DNA of 64,000 nt from Geitlerinema sp. S16 (GCA_011390275.1 JAABST010000010.1:1-64000), one strand, 5' to 3'; counted from the stretch's first letter, positions 10,311 through 19,984 are shown. The notes: generated by a model not told the origin, from the sequence alone. Translations and numbers: made by a program.

Positions 10311-10348
10311 ATCGAAAAAATAACCCCGGTCTCTTCAAGAAACCGGGG
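10311..10348 (-). terminator. Intrinsic terminator of htpG
   Basis: Stem CCCCGGT/ACCGGGG (10324-10330 with 10342-10348). Read on the minus strand it is followed by TTATTTTTTCG. It lies just downstream of the htpG stop. Confidence 0.75.
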
Positions 10349-10381
10349 CTCTCACTGATCTCAGTCGATCGAAAGGGAAAA

Positions 10382-12376
10382 TTAACCCTTAACCGCCATC
10401 TCCGTCAGACGTGTCAACACCTGGCTCGATCGCGACACAAAACTCGTCATCGAATTCGCATCGAAACCCTTCTGCGCCATCAACGCCAGATCATAAATGT
10501 GGCGACACATCATATTCGCCAACTCCTGACTTGGCGATGACCCATCTTCCGTAATGATCCCGCCCTTGCTCAGATCGCCCAGATTCTGAATCGTCGGATG
10601 CGCCGTATTGATCACCAACACATGCTCATCCGGGAAACCCGCCGTTTCCTGCTGAAGCATCGCTGTCATATCGCGAATCCGGCGAATCTCCTCCGGTAAC
10701 AACACCATCGCCGGAGGCGCACCTGCCGGATCATCCGACTTAATCGCCTCCGTACGAATCGTCACCTTCGGCAGATCCAGCGCCTTTTCAAACAGCGCCT
10801 TCACCTGCTCACTGCGGGTCTGATTCGTCGTCGGATCGACGATTTCCGTATCTTCCTCCTTGTCGAGCAGCGTTTCATCCAGGTCAGAGTCAACCCGCGA
10901 GAACTTCACATCGCTCTTATCGCGCTCCAGGCTGCTAATGAAATGCGTGTCGATGAACGAATCCATGAACAACACTTCGAGACCTTGGTTTTTATGCAGA
11001 TCAACGTAGGTCGCTTGGCTGGTCGGGTCGGTGGAGTAGAAAACGCGGTTTTCGTGGTGCTCTTTGTTGCGATCGAGGTACTCCTCCAACGTGGTGTAAG
11101 AATCACCATCCAGCGTGAAACCAGTTTCACCCTCAGCGGAAACATCCTGCCACGCATCACCACCCTCGGTTTCCACCTGGACAGCGGGCGCATCCTCGGT
11201 TTTACCCGATAGATCCGCCGTCGTGCGATAGATCAAAATATCCTCAACTTGGCTCTTGAATTTGTCATCATTCATGTAGCCAAACTTGACGAACGTGCCC
11301 AGGTCTTTCCAGCACTTGACGTAGGTTTGGGCGTCATTTTTGTAGAGTTCTTTGAGCCGATCGGCGACCTTTTTGGCGATGAACTCAGCGATCTTGCGGA
11401 CTTTGCGATCGACCTGAAGCGCACTGCGCGACACATTCAGCGGAATATCCGGGCTGTCGATCACGCCGCGCATCGGTAGCAGAAACTTCGGCACAATCTC
11501 TTCGCAATGGTCGCTGACGAAGACCTGATTGCAGAACAGTTTGATGTTGCCCTGGCTCACGTCCACGTCGGGGCGCAGTTTGGGGAAATACAGGATGCCG
11601 TTGATGTCGAACGGATAATCGGTTTTGAGGTGAACCCAGAGTAGCGGCTCATCTTGGAACGGATAGAGGTAGCGGTAGAACTCTAGGTAATCATCGTCCG
11701 TTAGGTCGCGGGGCGATTTGCGCCAGATCGCTTCCTGTTTGTTGAGCACATCGCCGTCAAGCTCGATCGGCACGGGCATGAAGTCGCAGTAGTTTTTGAC
11801 GAGCTGCTTGATGCGAGCTGCTTCGGCGTATTCCTCTTCGCCCTCCATCAGATGCAGCGTGATCGTCGTGCCGTGTTCGGTGCGATCGGAACCACTCAGC
11901 TCAAAGGTCGGCGACCCATCGCAAGTCCAATGAACTGCTTCAGAGCCTTCCTTATACGAAAGCGTGTCGATATCAACACGTTCAGCGACGATGAACGACG
12001 AGTAAAACCCGAGGCCAAAGTGACCGATGATCGGCTGATCGGCGCCACCTTTATATTTCGTGACGAATTCCTCGGCACTGGAAAACGCGACTTGGTTGAT
12101 ATATTTCTTGACTTCGTCGGCGGTCATGCCGATGCCGGTGTCGCTGATGGTCAGCGTTTTGGCTTCTTTATCAACGGCGATCGTAATTTTTGGGTTGTCG
12201 GTGTCGCCGTCAAACTCGCCCGCGTAGGCGACCATTTTCAGCTTTTCGATCGCGTCTACGGCATTCGAGACGAGTTCCCGCAAAAAGATTTCGTGCTCGG
12301 AGTAGAGCGACTTTTTAATAATCGGAAAAATATTCTCGGTATGAATCGAGATATTGCCTTTTTCGAGGACGGTCAT
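10382..12376 (-). CDS. htpG: Molecular chaperone HtpG (bacterial Hsp90)
   Basis: 664 residues from the ATG at 12376 (MTVLEKGNISIHTENIF); the frame is open upstream to 12457, but that leader is not family-like. The N-terminal GHKL ATPase shows the Mg-binding helix FLRELVSNAVDAI (32-43) and DTGIGM. The middle domain includes the catalytic-loop region near NVSRSALQ, and the C-terminal dimerisation domain lacks the eukaryotic MEEVD tail, as expected. Hsp90 helps fold and stabilise clients under heat and light stress and is important in cyanobacterial heat acclimation. Single transcription unit with its own terminator. Confidence 0.97.
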   Translation of the reverse strand: MTVLEKGNISIHTENIFPIIKKSLYSEHEIFLRELVSNAVDAIEKLKMVAYAGEFDGDTDNPKITIAVDKEAKTLTISDTGIGMTADEVKKYINQVAFSSAEEFVTKYKGGADQPIIGHFGLGFYSSFIVAERVDIDTLSYKEGSEAVHWTCDGSPTFELSGSDRTEHGTTITLHLMEGEEEYAEAARIKQLVKNYCDFMPVPIELDGDVLNKQEAIWRKSPRDLTDDDYLEFYRYLYPFQDEPLLWVHLKTDYPFDINGILYFPKLRPDVDVSQGNIKLFCNQVFVSDHCEEIVPKFLLPMRGVIDSPDIPLNVSRSALQVDRKVRKIAEFIAKKVADRLKELYKNDAQTYVKCWKDLGTFVKFGYMNDDKFKSQVEDILIYRTTADLSGKTEDAPAVQVETEGGDAWQDVSAEGETGFTLDGDSYTTLEEYLDRNKEHHENRVFYSTDPTSQATYVDLHKNQGLEVLFMDSFIDTHFISSLERDKSDVKFSRVDSDLDETLLDKEEDTEIVDPTTNQTRSEQVKALFEKALDLPKVTIRTEAIKSDDPAGAPPAMVLLPEEIRRIRDMTAMLQQETAGFPDEHVLVINTAHPTIQNLGDLSKGGIITEDGSSPSQELANMMCRHIYDLALMAQKGFDANSMTSFVSRSSQVLTRLTEMAVKG

Positions 12377-12871
12377 AATCGTGTTCTGAAACCTTTCGAG
12401 ACGTACGAATCGGATGAGCAGGCGCGGCAACGACGTCAGGGCAGACCGATCTAGCACGCGCCGAGCGTAATTACTATGGTCGGAGCGATCGGGCTGTGGG
12501 GCAAGATCGGCTGGGCGGGCGATTTCCCACTTTGGCGGATCGGGTTTTACGACTGGGATGGAATTTTACCTTGATTGCAGGCTTTTTTCCTGAAACCATC
12601 AGTAAAAACGCTGTATTTCAGTAATAGGCAGTGTCATTTTGGCTGCCTCTATTGAGTTAGATCGATCGCTCTTTGTGGGATATCGCAATTTGGATCGGTT
12701 GAGCTGGCGATCGATCGCCGATCGCTCGATCGTAGGACTGCGCGATCGGTTTGGAATTAAGCTGGTGGCCTGTTCGTCTAGCCATGACACCGATCGTTAA
12801 GACCGCGACACAGCCATGCATTGCCATGCGCCCCGATGAGCTTCAATATTTTGCATCAGTTCTCACCGTTC
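12377..12871. other. Intergenic region upstream of htpG
   Basis: About 500 bases without a supportable gene. It should hold the htpG promoter. Several clustered GATCGATCG-type motifs lie at about 12660-12755. I could not identify a CIRCE-type inverted repeat. Confidence 0.5.
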
Positions 12872-12934
12872 AAAAAAAGCGGCGGTTGATTGTCTATATA
12901 TTGTCTATATGTAGCAATCAACCGCCGTTTTTTT
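12872..12934. terminator. Strong bidirectional terminator
   Basis: A perfect 13-bp stem CGGCGGTTGATTG/CAATCAACCGCCG (12880-12892 with 12915-12927) flanked by A7 on the left and T7 on the right. On the minus strand it terminates ggpS. The loop carries a direct repeat TTGTCTATAT. Confidence 0.88.
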
Positions 12935-12986
12935 AGGAACATCAGGACTCGGCGAAACCGATCGTCTCAGTCCTAAGTCGCGATCG

Positions 12987-14534
12987 CTACACCGCCGACA
13001 GCGCCTTCTCGTCCGCCGCTGCCTTCGCATCCGCCGCCGCCTCATCCGACTTCAGCGATGCAAACACATCAAGCAACCGATCGCCCCAATACTTGACGTC
13101 GTACTTCGTTACCGTATCGTGCAGCTTCGCCATGCGTTCGTTTTGCTCCTCGATCGGCATCGCGATCGCCTGCTCGATCGACGCATCCATACGCTCGGTC
13201 GAATACGGATTCGTTAACACCGCCTCCGGTAACTCCACCGCCGCGCCAACAAACTCCGACAACACCAGTACACCACCGTTGCCTTTACCCTTAGCGATCA
13301 CATACTCCTTCGCCACCAGGTTTAAACCATCGCGCAACGGAGCCGTCCAGCAAATATCCGCCGCACGATACAGCCCGAACAGCTCGATCTTCGAGAGTGG
13401 CTGCGTATAGAGCAACACCGGTGTCCAGCCGATCGTTGCAAACTGACCATTGATCTGGCCTGCAAGCTGCTCAATCTCTGACTGTGCATCTTGGTAAATC
13501 TGCATCCCCGCCGCTGCCGTCACACAGGTGACCAGAAACTGAACCTTGTCATGTAAATCCGGGCGGCGCTCAAGCAAGCGCGAATACGCTTCGAGCTTCT
13601 CTTTATTACCCTTAACATAATCAACCCGCCCCGCTGCCACAATCAGCTTGCGATCTTTAAACTCCGCCTTTAGCTCCGCGTAACGCGTTTCGGCTTCCGG
13701 CGTCGCGAGGATCTCTCGAATGTAGTCCGGGTCGGTTCCTACTGGGAACGCATCGATATTGACAATACGTCCTTTATATTCGAGCTGTTGCACCATCTCT
13801 GGCTCCGCCAAAGCCGTCCCAATCCGTGTCAGATGCTCCGGCGGCTCGCCGGTTTTCACCACCGTCACCGGCTTCAAGCTTCGCGCTACATTCACAAAGT
13901 TCTCGGAATAGCGCGGAATATGAAAACCGACCACATCGCAGCACAGCAAACTTTCCACAATTTCGCTGCGCCATGGCAGGATATTAAAGACATCTACCGA
14001 CGGGAACGGTGTATGGTGGAAAAAGGCAATCTTCGCCTTGGGCTTGAGCTGGCGAATGAAATATGGTGCTAGCCAAAGGTTGTAGTCATGCACCCAAATT
14101 AGGGCATCATCGGCGGCCTCTTCACAAGCTGCTTCGGCAAACAGGCGATTGATTTCCTGAAAATTTTCCCAGTCAGAGGTTTCCGAGGTGAAGTGCCAGG
14201 GAAACGAGTGAAGAATCGGCCAGCAGGCTTCTTTTGAGGTGACGTGGTAGAAGTGCTTGACCTGATTTGCGGTCAGGGGGATACGCGAAACGGTGTAGTT
14301 TGTATCATCTTCAACTTTGACGCGGGTTTGAAAAGACGCTTTTTCTGTGTCTTCAATTTGCTTCCAGGCGACCCAAGTCCCGCGATTCACGTGTTTAAAA
14401 AAGCTCTTGAGGGTCGGCATGATGCCGTTCGGGCTTTTTTTCGGAAGGTAGCGAACCTCCCCGTTCTCAACCACCTCGTCGTAGGGTTCACGGTGATAGA
14501 GGATAACGAGTGAGGATTTAGTATCAGTCTTCAT
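12987..14534 (-). CDS. ggpS: Glucosylglycerol-phosphate synthase (GT20 family)
   Basis: 515 residues. GgpS joins glucose from ADP-glucose to glycerol-3-phosphate, the first step of the compatible solute glucosylglycerol. The sequence follows the Synechocystis GgpS pattern rather than trehalose-phosphate synthase. It has SLVILYHREPYDEV at the N-terminus, KKSPNGI, ILHSFPWHF, LIWVHDYNLWLAPY, AKIAFFHHTPFPS and TPLRDGLNLVAKEYV-type segments (here APLRDGLNLVAKEYV). The last about 20 residues are an Ala/Lys/Asp-rich extension. The phosphatase GgpP is not adjacent. The gene is divergent from gghA across about 1 kb, a layout that pairs synthesis with turnover. Induction by salt is known for the family and is inferred here. 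Confidence 0.92.
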   Translation of the reverse strand: MKTDTKSSLVILYHREPYDEVVENGEVRYLPKKSPNGIMPTLKSFFKHVNRGTWVAWKQIEDTEKASFQTRVKVEDDTNYTVSRIPLTANQVKHFYHVTSKEACWPILHSFPWHFTSETSDWENFQEINRLFAEAACEEAADDALIWVHDYNLWLAPYFIRQLKPKAKIAFFHHTPFPSVDVFNILPWRSEIVESLLCCDVVGFHIPRYSENFVNVARSLKPVTVVKTGEPPEHLTRIGTALAEPEMVQQLEYKGRIVNIDAFPVGTDPDYIREILATPEAETRYAELKAEFKDRKLIVAAGRVDYVKGNKEKLEAYSRLLERRPDLHDKVQFLVTCVTAAAGMQIYQDAQSEIEQLAGQINGQFATIGWTPVLLYTQPLSKIELFGLYRAADICWTAPLRDGLNLVAKEYVIAKGKGNGGVLVLSEFVGAAVELPEAVLTNPYSTERMDASIEQAIAMPIEEQNERMAKLHDTVTKYDVKYWGDRLLDVFASLKSDEAAADAKAAADEKALSAV

Positions 14535-15588
14535 AGGAAAAATCGAAAGAAAGAACAGAAACTTGAGCTGAACCCAGATCTAGATATGAATATCTAGAAA
14601 AGCCATCAAGGTCTGGAACACCCTGTATCTGAATATTGTCAAAAAGCATCATTAAAGAAAAATCAACACTCAAGTCAAAATTGGTTTCAATAACGAGCAA
14701 TGTGAATGATCTGAATTCTGAGCTGAGGGTGCTTACTTCGTAAGGTGATGACCTAACTAGAGTCCGGCAACTGCAATTTTAGCGCATCATCTGATTTTGA
14801 GGCTTGATCGCACTGTGGGCGTTGTAGGGTTATCCGCCTATTAGAATTCGATCGCGATGTAAAATGAGGTGACCTTTTTATTAAAGTTGATCGTCTGAAA
14901 GCTTAGTATGAAAGGCTATTTGAGGCGATTTCCCCCTCAATAATAGTTCGATCACTTTTATGTTTTGAAATTTCAATATAACCAAAATCCTGGCGTGAAG
15001 TCAGAATTGATGATGTTCATCATGAGCTTTCTTGAGCGTCAAAGAGGTTAGACTTTAAGAAAATGAAAGTTTTGAACCCTCATCCGGGACTCGGTTAAGT
15101 GAAGCTTAATCTCGCCGTAATAAAGTGGGTAAAGCTAGTTTTTGGAAATGAGATAGAGCTGAATGAACAGTGTGTCCCACGATTCCATTTACGCCATCGA
15201 GCTGTTGCTGCTCGTGGAAGAGATGGCCGTACCTTCCATTGTTACCAAGGCAAAATGCCCCCCATGTACGTCGTCATAGATTGAGTGAGATTGTAGATGG
15301 AGCTGCGCTGCGATGTGCCACGATGCACACAGGCTTGGATGTGATACGGCGATCGCAATCAGGCAAACGCAAGTGCAGCAAAATTTGTGTCTAACGTTGG
15401 TAACGATTGTGTCGATCGCGATATTAGGCGTGATGGTCTAATAGAAGTCAATAGAACAGCAACGTTAAGCTCCTGAAGGGTCTGCGTTGGGTAAGTGGGC
15501 GGTTACAGTCTCGACCAAAACAGGCTTGGAAGGAATGCCAATACTGGCGTTACACTGACAAACATTCACCTTTTGGGAGAACCTTTGC
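14535..15588. promoter_or_regulatory. Long divergent regulatory region between ggpS and gghA
   Basis: 1,054 bases, AT-richer than the flanking genes, with no convincing gene (a 61-codon frame at 15099-15284 lacks support). It must hold both promoters. The most notable element is the palindrome described separately at 14579-14598. A GgpR-like small ORF, known upstream of ggpS in Synechocystis, could not be recognised with confidence. Confidence 0.6.
14579..14598. promoter_or_regulatory. Perfect palindrome upstream of ggpS, candidate operator
   Basis: TCTAGATA-TGAA-TATCTAGA: two 8-base arms around a 4-base centre, lying 45-64 bases upstream of the ggpS ATG. The position suits a repressor or activator site, or a 5'-UTR hairpin. 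No binding protein is known to me for this sequence. Confidence 0.45.
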
Positions 15589-18402
15589 ATGGTCGTTGCC
15601 ATCGATACCCGTACTCGTGTTCGTCTTGTGGAGGACGAGACTGCCAAACTCATCGACTGGGCGCGACAGAATGAGCAAGCTGACGCAACTATCTTTGAGA
15701 AAAGCCAAGCGTTTGCGCGTCGTATGGGGGCGCACTACCGCTCGGATGGCTTGACGGAAGTGGTGTTTTGGGCGCCGCGCCTGCTGTCGGAGGTGATGCA
15801 GGAACACGATATCTATCTAGAAGTGTTGACGCCGATCTCGCCGATCAATCCCAGTAAGGTACGGCAAACGATCGAGTTTCATCGTGATCGCGTCTACCTC
15901 GTGCAGCACAATGAATTTTTCTGGGGTGTGGTTGAGGGAATGGAAGCGGGAACGCGCGATCGTTTTGGCTCGTTTTACTGGTTGCGCTACGTCGATCTCG
16001 ATGAACGACTTCGCGCCATCCGCGATGTGATGCCCTACTCGCTCCCGTTCGGGATCTTCGCCCCTGCTGAGCTTTATGATGTCGCCCTGCTCGACGCCCA
16101 TCGTCCTGACCTAGACTACTTCCGTCGCACCGGCAACGGCGATCCCACCGCGTCCTTTGAGAAAATCCCCCGTGTGGGCGCACCGCGAAATATTCTCGAA
16201 CTCCACATCGGCACCGCCTCACGCGCCGGAACGTTCGCGGGATTAACGGAGATTTATCAAGAAATCGCCCGCAAGCTCGAAGCCGGTGAAGAGCTGACCC
16301 ATATTGAGCAAAACTATGTGGGGTATGACGCGATCGAGCTACTACCCACTGAGCCGCCGATCGAGTACCGCGACGAGTACAGCCCCGAAAGCGAGTTTTT
16401 CTCCTTCATTCAGGAAGAGGAAGAAACCGTCACGATCGAGCTGAGTAAGCCCAACACAGAAGACTGGGGCTACGATGTCCCGATCCTCGGCTCCAGCACT
16501 ACTAACCCCGCGCTACTTGAATCCCTGCGCCCCGATGAAGTCGTCGACTTTATCGCCACCCTCCACAACTTTCCCACCGGCCCGATTCAGCTCATCTACG
16601 ACCTGGTGTATGGTCACGCTGACAACCAAGCCGAACTGCTGCTCAATCGTCCGTTTCTCAAAGGGCCGAACATGTACGGCCAGGATCTAAACCATCAGTT
16701 CCCGACGGTTCGCGCTATTTTTCTGGAGATGCAGCGCCGGAAGATCAACACCGGAGCGGACGGCATTCGCGTCGATGGCGGTCAGGATATTCGCTTCTTT
16801 AACCCGCTTTCGGGTCAGGTGGAACACGATGATGCCTATTTGATGGAAATGGGCGATGTGGTGCAGGAACTCGGCGGCAGTCGTCGATTGATGTTCCTGA
16901 TTTATGAAGATGGCCGCCCTTGGCCTGCGGAGGGCTGGGAAGAGTCTTCGACGTACCGCGAGCTGGCGGAAATGAAGCCGGGATCCTACCAGTGGGGGCC
17001 GCTGATTTTTGCCCACAATACGCCGACGCTGAAGGGATTTTGGGAGCGGAAATGGCGGCGGGTGTGTGAGGTGATGCATCAGGGTGAGGACTGGATTACG
17101 GGTTGTGCCAATCACGATACGGTGCGGCGGGGTAATCAGGTACTTACGGATGCCGATATTGACTGGAGCTTGGGATCGACGATGCCGGAGGTGTTGCGCA
17201 ATGCCTACGATAATCCGGCCATTATGCTCTGGGTGTATGGCTTCAGTCCGGGTTTGCCGATGGATTTTATTAACTCCACCATGCGATCGCCCTGGATGTT
17301 TTTCCGCAATACGGACGAGCGCTACGGCGTCAAGGTGGTTTCAGAGGAGGCGGGTTTCCTAGAATGGCAGTTAACCCATCAGCAATACGCCCACCGCAAG
17401 GCGTTTCGTCGCTTGAAAAAACATGGGTTTAAGCAGCTTGAGGAATTACAGCTTTTTGTGCGGACGCTCGAAGCGATTTTGCAGGATAAAGAATATAACC
17501 TGGCGGCGGTGACGGATGCGCTGCGAGCCTGTCCGGGCAGTATTGCGAAAAACGATTGCAATTTGCCGGTGAGCAAACTGCATCGATCGAGCGTGATGCG
17601 CTTTTTGGCGAAGATCGACATCGATCGGCTCAAGGAGTTTGCGGCGGATTTCATGTCGGACTGTTTTGAAGAATGCAACGTCTCCTATTACAACCACAAT
17701 CTCGATCCACGGCACACCCGGTTTAACCTGTCGATGCGCGAGTTCCGCCACGCCCATCCCTGGCTGCGTCGCAACCTGCAAAACATCGATCGCTTTAATA
17801 AAATCAGCGATGGCAACAGCACCGTGTTTTACGGCGTGCGTTCCAATCCGGATCATCCGCAGGAACGGATCGCGATGGTGACCCATCTCGGCGGTGAACC
17901 GATGAAGGCCACTCTCGGCGATTGGCTACAGCTTGATTTTCAGCAGGAAGATTGGCAGGTGATTCACGCCACACCGGGATTAGACATCGAAAATCTGGAA
18001 CACTTTGAGCTAGCTAGTATGCAAGGGGTGTTGCTCTATCACTGTGATCCAAATTTGGGCTGTGTAATCGAGCCGGATAGCACGGTTAAGCCGGAACCGG
18101 CGAGTGTGTTTGCCTATGCGCCGGAGAGTGCTGGGGTCTTTTGCGATACCGATCGCGCGGATGCCGAGGAGGTCGAAACGCCAGCGAATCCGATCGCGGA
18201 TGTAACCGCGATCTCGGAGGAGGGCAGCGGCAAGTCAAGCAAAACCACCAAGTCGAAAGCGAAGAGTAAGGCTAAATCGTCTACAAAGGGCAAAACCACC
18301 AAGACCAAAGCTAAAGCCAAGCCAAAGACCAAGAAAACCAAGGTCGATCCCAGTCCAGCGCCCAGCTCCGAGTCTGATGCTGATTCATCGTCTGAGTCAT
18401 AA
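15589..18402 (+). CDS. gghA: Glucosylglycerol hydrolase with Lys-rich C-terminal tail
   Basis: 937 residues. GghA hydrolyses glucosylglycerol to glucose and glycerol, which matters when salinity drops. The sequence has a glycoside-hydrolase (alpha-amylase-like) TIM-barrel signature: GADGIRVDGGQDIRF at about 388-402 carries the R-x-D of the nucleophile strand, with FLIYEDGRPWPAEGW and TGCANHDTVRRGN as later barrel motifs. About residues 877-920 are an unusual Ser/Thr/Lys/Ala-rich, histone-H1-like stretch, followed by an acidic-Ser end; the catalytic family does not need it. The ATG at 15589 follows GGGAGAAC. Divergent from ggpS, which supports the assignment. Confidence 0.88.
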   Translation: MVVAIDTRTRVRLVEDETAKLIDWARQNEQADATIFEKSQAFARRMGAHYRSDGLTEVVFWAPRLLSEVMQEHDIYLEVLTPISPINPSKVRQTIEFHRDRVYLVQHNEFFWGVVEGMEAGTRDRFGSFYWLRYVDLDERLRAIRDVMPYSLPFGIFAPAELYDVALLDAHRPDLDYFRRTGNGDPTASFEKIPRVGAPRNILELHIGTASRAGTFAGLTEIYQEIARKLEAGEELTHIEQNYVGYDAIELLPTEPPIEYRDEYSPESEFFSFIQEEEETVTIELSKPNTEDWGYDVPILGSSTTNPALLESLRPDEVVDFIATLHNFPTGPIQLIYDLVYGHADNQAELLLNRPFLKGPNMYGQDLNHQFPTVRAIFLEMQRRKINTGADGIRVDGGQDIRFFNPLSGQVEHDDAYLMEMGDVVQELGGSRRLMFLIYEDGRPWPAEGWEESSTYRELAEMKPGSYQWGPLIFAHNTPTLKGFWERKWRRVCEVMHQGEDWITGCANHDTVRRGNQVLTDADIDWSLGSTMPEVLRNAYDNPAIMLWVYGFSPGLPMDFINSTMRSPWMFFRNTDERYGVKVVSEEAGFLEWQLTHQQYAHRKAFRRLKKHGFKQLEELQLFVRTLEAILQDKEYNLAAVTDALRACPGSIAKNDCNLPVSKLHRSSVMRFLAKIDIDRLKEFAADFMSDCFEECNVSYYNHNLDPRHTRFNLSMREFRHAHPWLRRNLQNIDRFNKISDGNSTVFYGVRSNPDHPQERIAMVTHLGGEPMKATLGDWLQLDFQQEDWQVIHATPGLDIENLEHFELASMQGVLLYHCDPNLGCVIEPDSTVKPEPASVFAYAPESAGVFCDTDRADAEEVETPANPIADVTAISEEGSGKSSKTTKSKAKSKAKSSTKGKTTKTKAKAKPKTKKTKVDPSPAPSSESDADSSSES

Positions 18403-18460
18403 GCATGGCGAAGACTCCCAACAGATCAACTAGCGGCTAACCTTCCGCCGCATTCGTAAA

Positions 18461-18497
18461 ACGGGCTGGATCAATTCAATTGATCCAGTCCGTTTTT
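18461..18497 (+). terminator. Intrinsic terminator of gghA
   Basis: Stem ACGGGCTGGATCAATT/AATTGATCCAGTCCGT with a single G-U position and almost no loop, followed by TTTT. It lies about 60 bases past the gghA stop. Confidence 0.8.
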
Positions 18498-18597
18498 GAC
18501 GAGTCGAGGAGTGATACCAAATCCGTTTGTGTCTAGGCTCAGATGAGAGTGTCCTAATCTAATCGCTACGTGCTGTGGCATCGTTGCGAATGGAGGG

Positions 18598-18966
18598 CTA
18601 ACGCTGAGTCACCACAAGCATGACGCCGAAGACGATCGCCGCTAGCCCGATCGCCTGGGTTGCTGAGATCGTTTCGCGAAAGACAAAATAGCCGATCGCC
18701 ACCGATGTCACGTACGCCAACGCGGTCGCCGGTCCAGCTACACTCAAATCCACCCGCGACAGCAGCAAAATATAGGCGATCGATCCGCAACCATAGAACA
18801 TTAGCCCCGCGACTAAAACCGGCGTTGTTGCAATCCCGAGGATAGCCGCAAGCAAAGAGGCGGGCGCAGCTTTTCCCAGTTCGTTCGCTCCGGCCTTGAG
18901 CAAAAGCTGACCGACGGAGTTCGTTGCGATCGCGATCGTAAAGAGGCCGAAATCTCGCGGATTCAT
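18598..18966 (-). CDS. Small DMT/EmrE-like membrane transporter
   Basis: 122 residues from the ATG at 18966 (MNPRDFGLF); a longer frame to 19014 adds a non-hydrophobic leader. Four predicted membrane helices match the four-helix small-multidrug-resistance or half-EamA architecture. Recognisable pieces are ATNSVGQLLLKAGA in helix 1, GPATALAYVTSVAIGYFVFRE in helix 3 and QAIGLAAIVFGVMLV in helix 4. The proteins work as dimers exporting small molecules or undecaprenyl-linked sugars. The EmrE-type catalytic Glu in helix 1 is not present at the expected place, so a drug-proton antiport role is doubtful; ArnE/F-like flippase subunits are an alternative. Confidence 0.75.
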   Translation of the reverse strand: MNPRDFGLFTIAIATNSVGQLLLKAGANELGKAAPASLLAAILGIATTPVLVAGLMFYGCGSIAYILLLSRVDLSVAGPATALAYVTSVAIGYFVFRETISATQAIGLAAIVFGVMLVVTQR

Positions 18967-19267
18967 AGTTGTTCTCTCTGGAGTCAGAAATGTATCGATC
19001 GGTCGATCGGTCAATCAAGCGGACTCTGATACTAGACGATCCCCAGCCCGGTAACCCAGGAGAAAACCCAGCGCCGATCACGCCGATCACTTTAGAATCC
19101 CGAAGCTCATGCAAGCCGGGGATCTCGACACCGAGCCTTAACCCGTATTTGCTAGAGTAAATCTAGTGGTACAGGTCACCAATCGCTCAAGATTCCTGAC
19201 CCTCGAACGACACAATAGTCTCGATGTGCGCTTGGCGCTCTGAGATGGTCAACTCTGGATTTTAAAC

Positions 19268-19984
19268 ATGAGTGCAACCTTGAATGCTCCCAGTACAGAA
19301 TCCCAAAGCTCTGCTTGGCTGCGCGGCTTGCTGGCGATCGCCTGGGCGGATGGTGACTTCGACGTAGAAGAACGCCGCCTAATTGCTGAAATTGCCCACG
19401 AAGATCAAATTGACGATCTGAAGCCGATCTCGCCACAGGAGTTAGCCCAAATTTTTGGGACTGATACCGGCATCGCGGAAAATTTTCTTCGCACCGCCGT
19501 GATGGTGGCCGTGGCCGATGGCGTGTATAGCGAGCCAGAGGATGCGGTACTCCATGATTTTTGTAACGCCTTCGGTGTTGGATTTGCCGCGATCGATTCC
19601 CTGCGCCATACCCTCGAAGACCCAGACAATTTGGACGATGCCGACCCCTCCACAACGACGCCACGCAGCAGCACGTCTGCCCCTGGACTCCAACCGCCGC
19701 AAACCCCCACTGTACAAACCCCCACTGTAGACGTACTCGCTCCCGTGCGAGGCTGGCTCGATCATCTCGAAATGAAAGACCCTAAAGTGGCGCGATTCCT
19801 CTGCAAAATGATCCCGGCACAATGCCCGTTTGAGCGCGATGTCAAGCTCTTTGGCGATAAAGTTGTACACATTCCACCCATGTGTAAACTCAACCCACTC
19901 TACGAGCAGCTCGTCGGCTTACGCTTCCGCGCCATGTCCTATCTCGCCGATGACTGTGGCGAAGATGTAACGCCCTATTGTTAG
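19268..19984 (+). CDS. TerB-like + Mo-dependent nitrogenase C-terminal domain protein
   Basis: 238 residues. The N-terminal part (about 15-120) has the repeated acidic pattern of TerB-like helices (WADGDFDVEERRLIAEIA and ADGVYSEPEDAVLHDF). A Thr/Pro-rich linker (about 125-155) follows. Residues about 157-238 match the Mo-dependent nitrogenase C-terminal domain family of cyanobacteria, with ARFLCKMIPAQCPFERDVK, IPPMCKLNPLYEQLVGLRFRAM and a Cys-containing end. Despite its name that domain occurs in strains without nitrogenase, and no nif gene is in this window. The conserved cysteines suggest metal or redox binding, which is unproven. Confidence 0.82.
   Translation: MSATLNAPSTESQSSAWLRGLLAIAWADGDFDVEERRLIAEIAHEDQIDDLKPISPQELAQIFGTDTGIAENFLRTAVMVAVADGVYSEPEDAVLHDFCNAFGVGFAAIDSLRHTLEDPDNLDDADPSTTTPRSSTSAPGLQPPQTPTVQTPTVDVLAPVRGWLDHLEMKDPKVARFLCKMIPAQCPFERDVKLFGDKVVHIPPMCKLNPLYEQLVGLRFRAMSYLADDCGEDVTPYC

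Noticed and set aside
12599..12790. 63-codon frame upstream of htpG
   Set aside because: Composed mainly of GATCGATCG-derived codons; no conserved features.
15099..15284. 61-codon frame in the ggpS-gghA spacer as a possible GgpR
   Set aside because: No similarity I can recognise to GgpR, poor start context, and the wrong position relative to ggpS.
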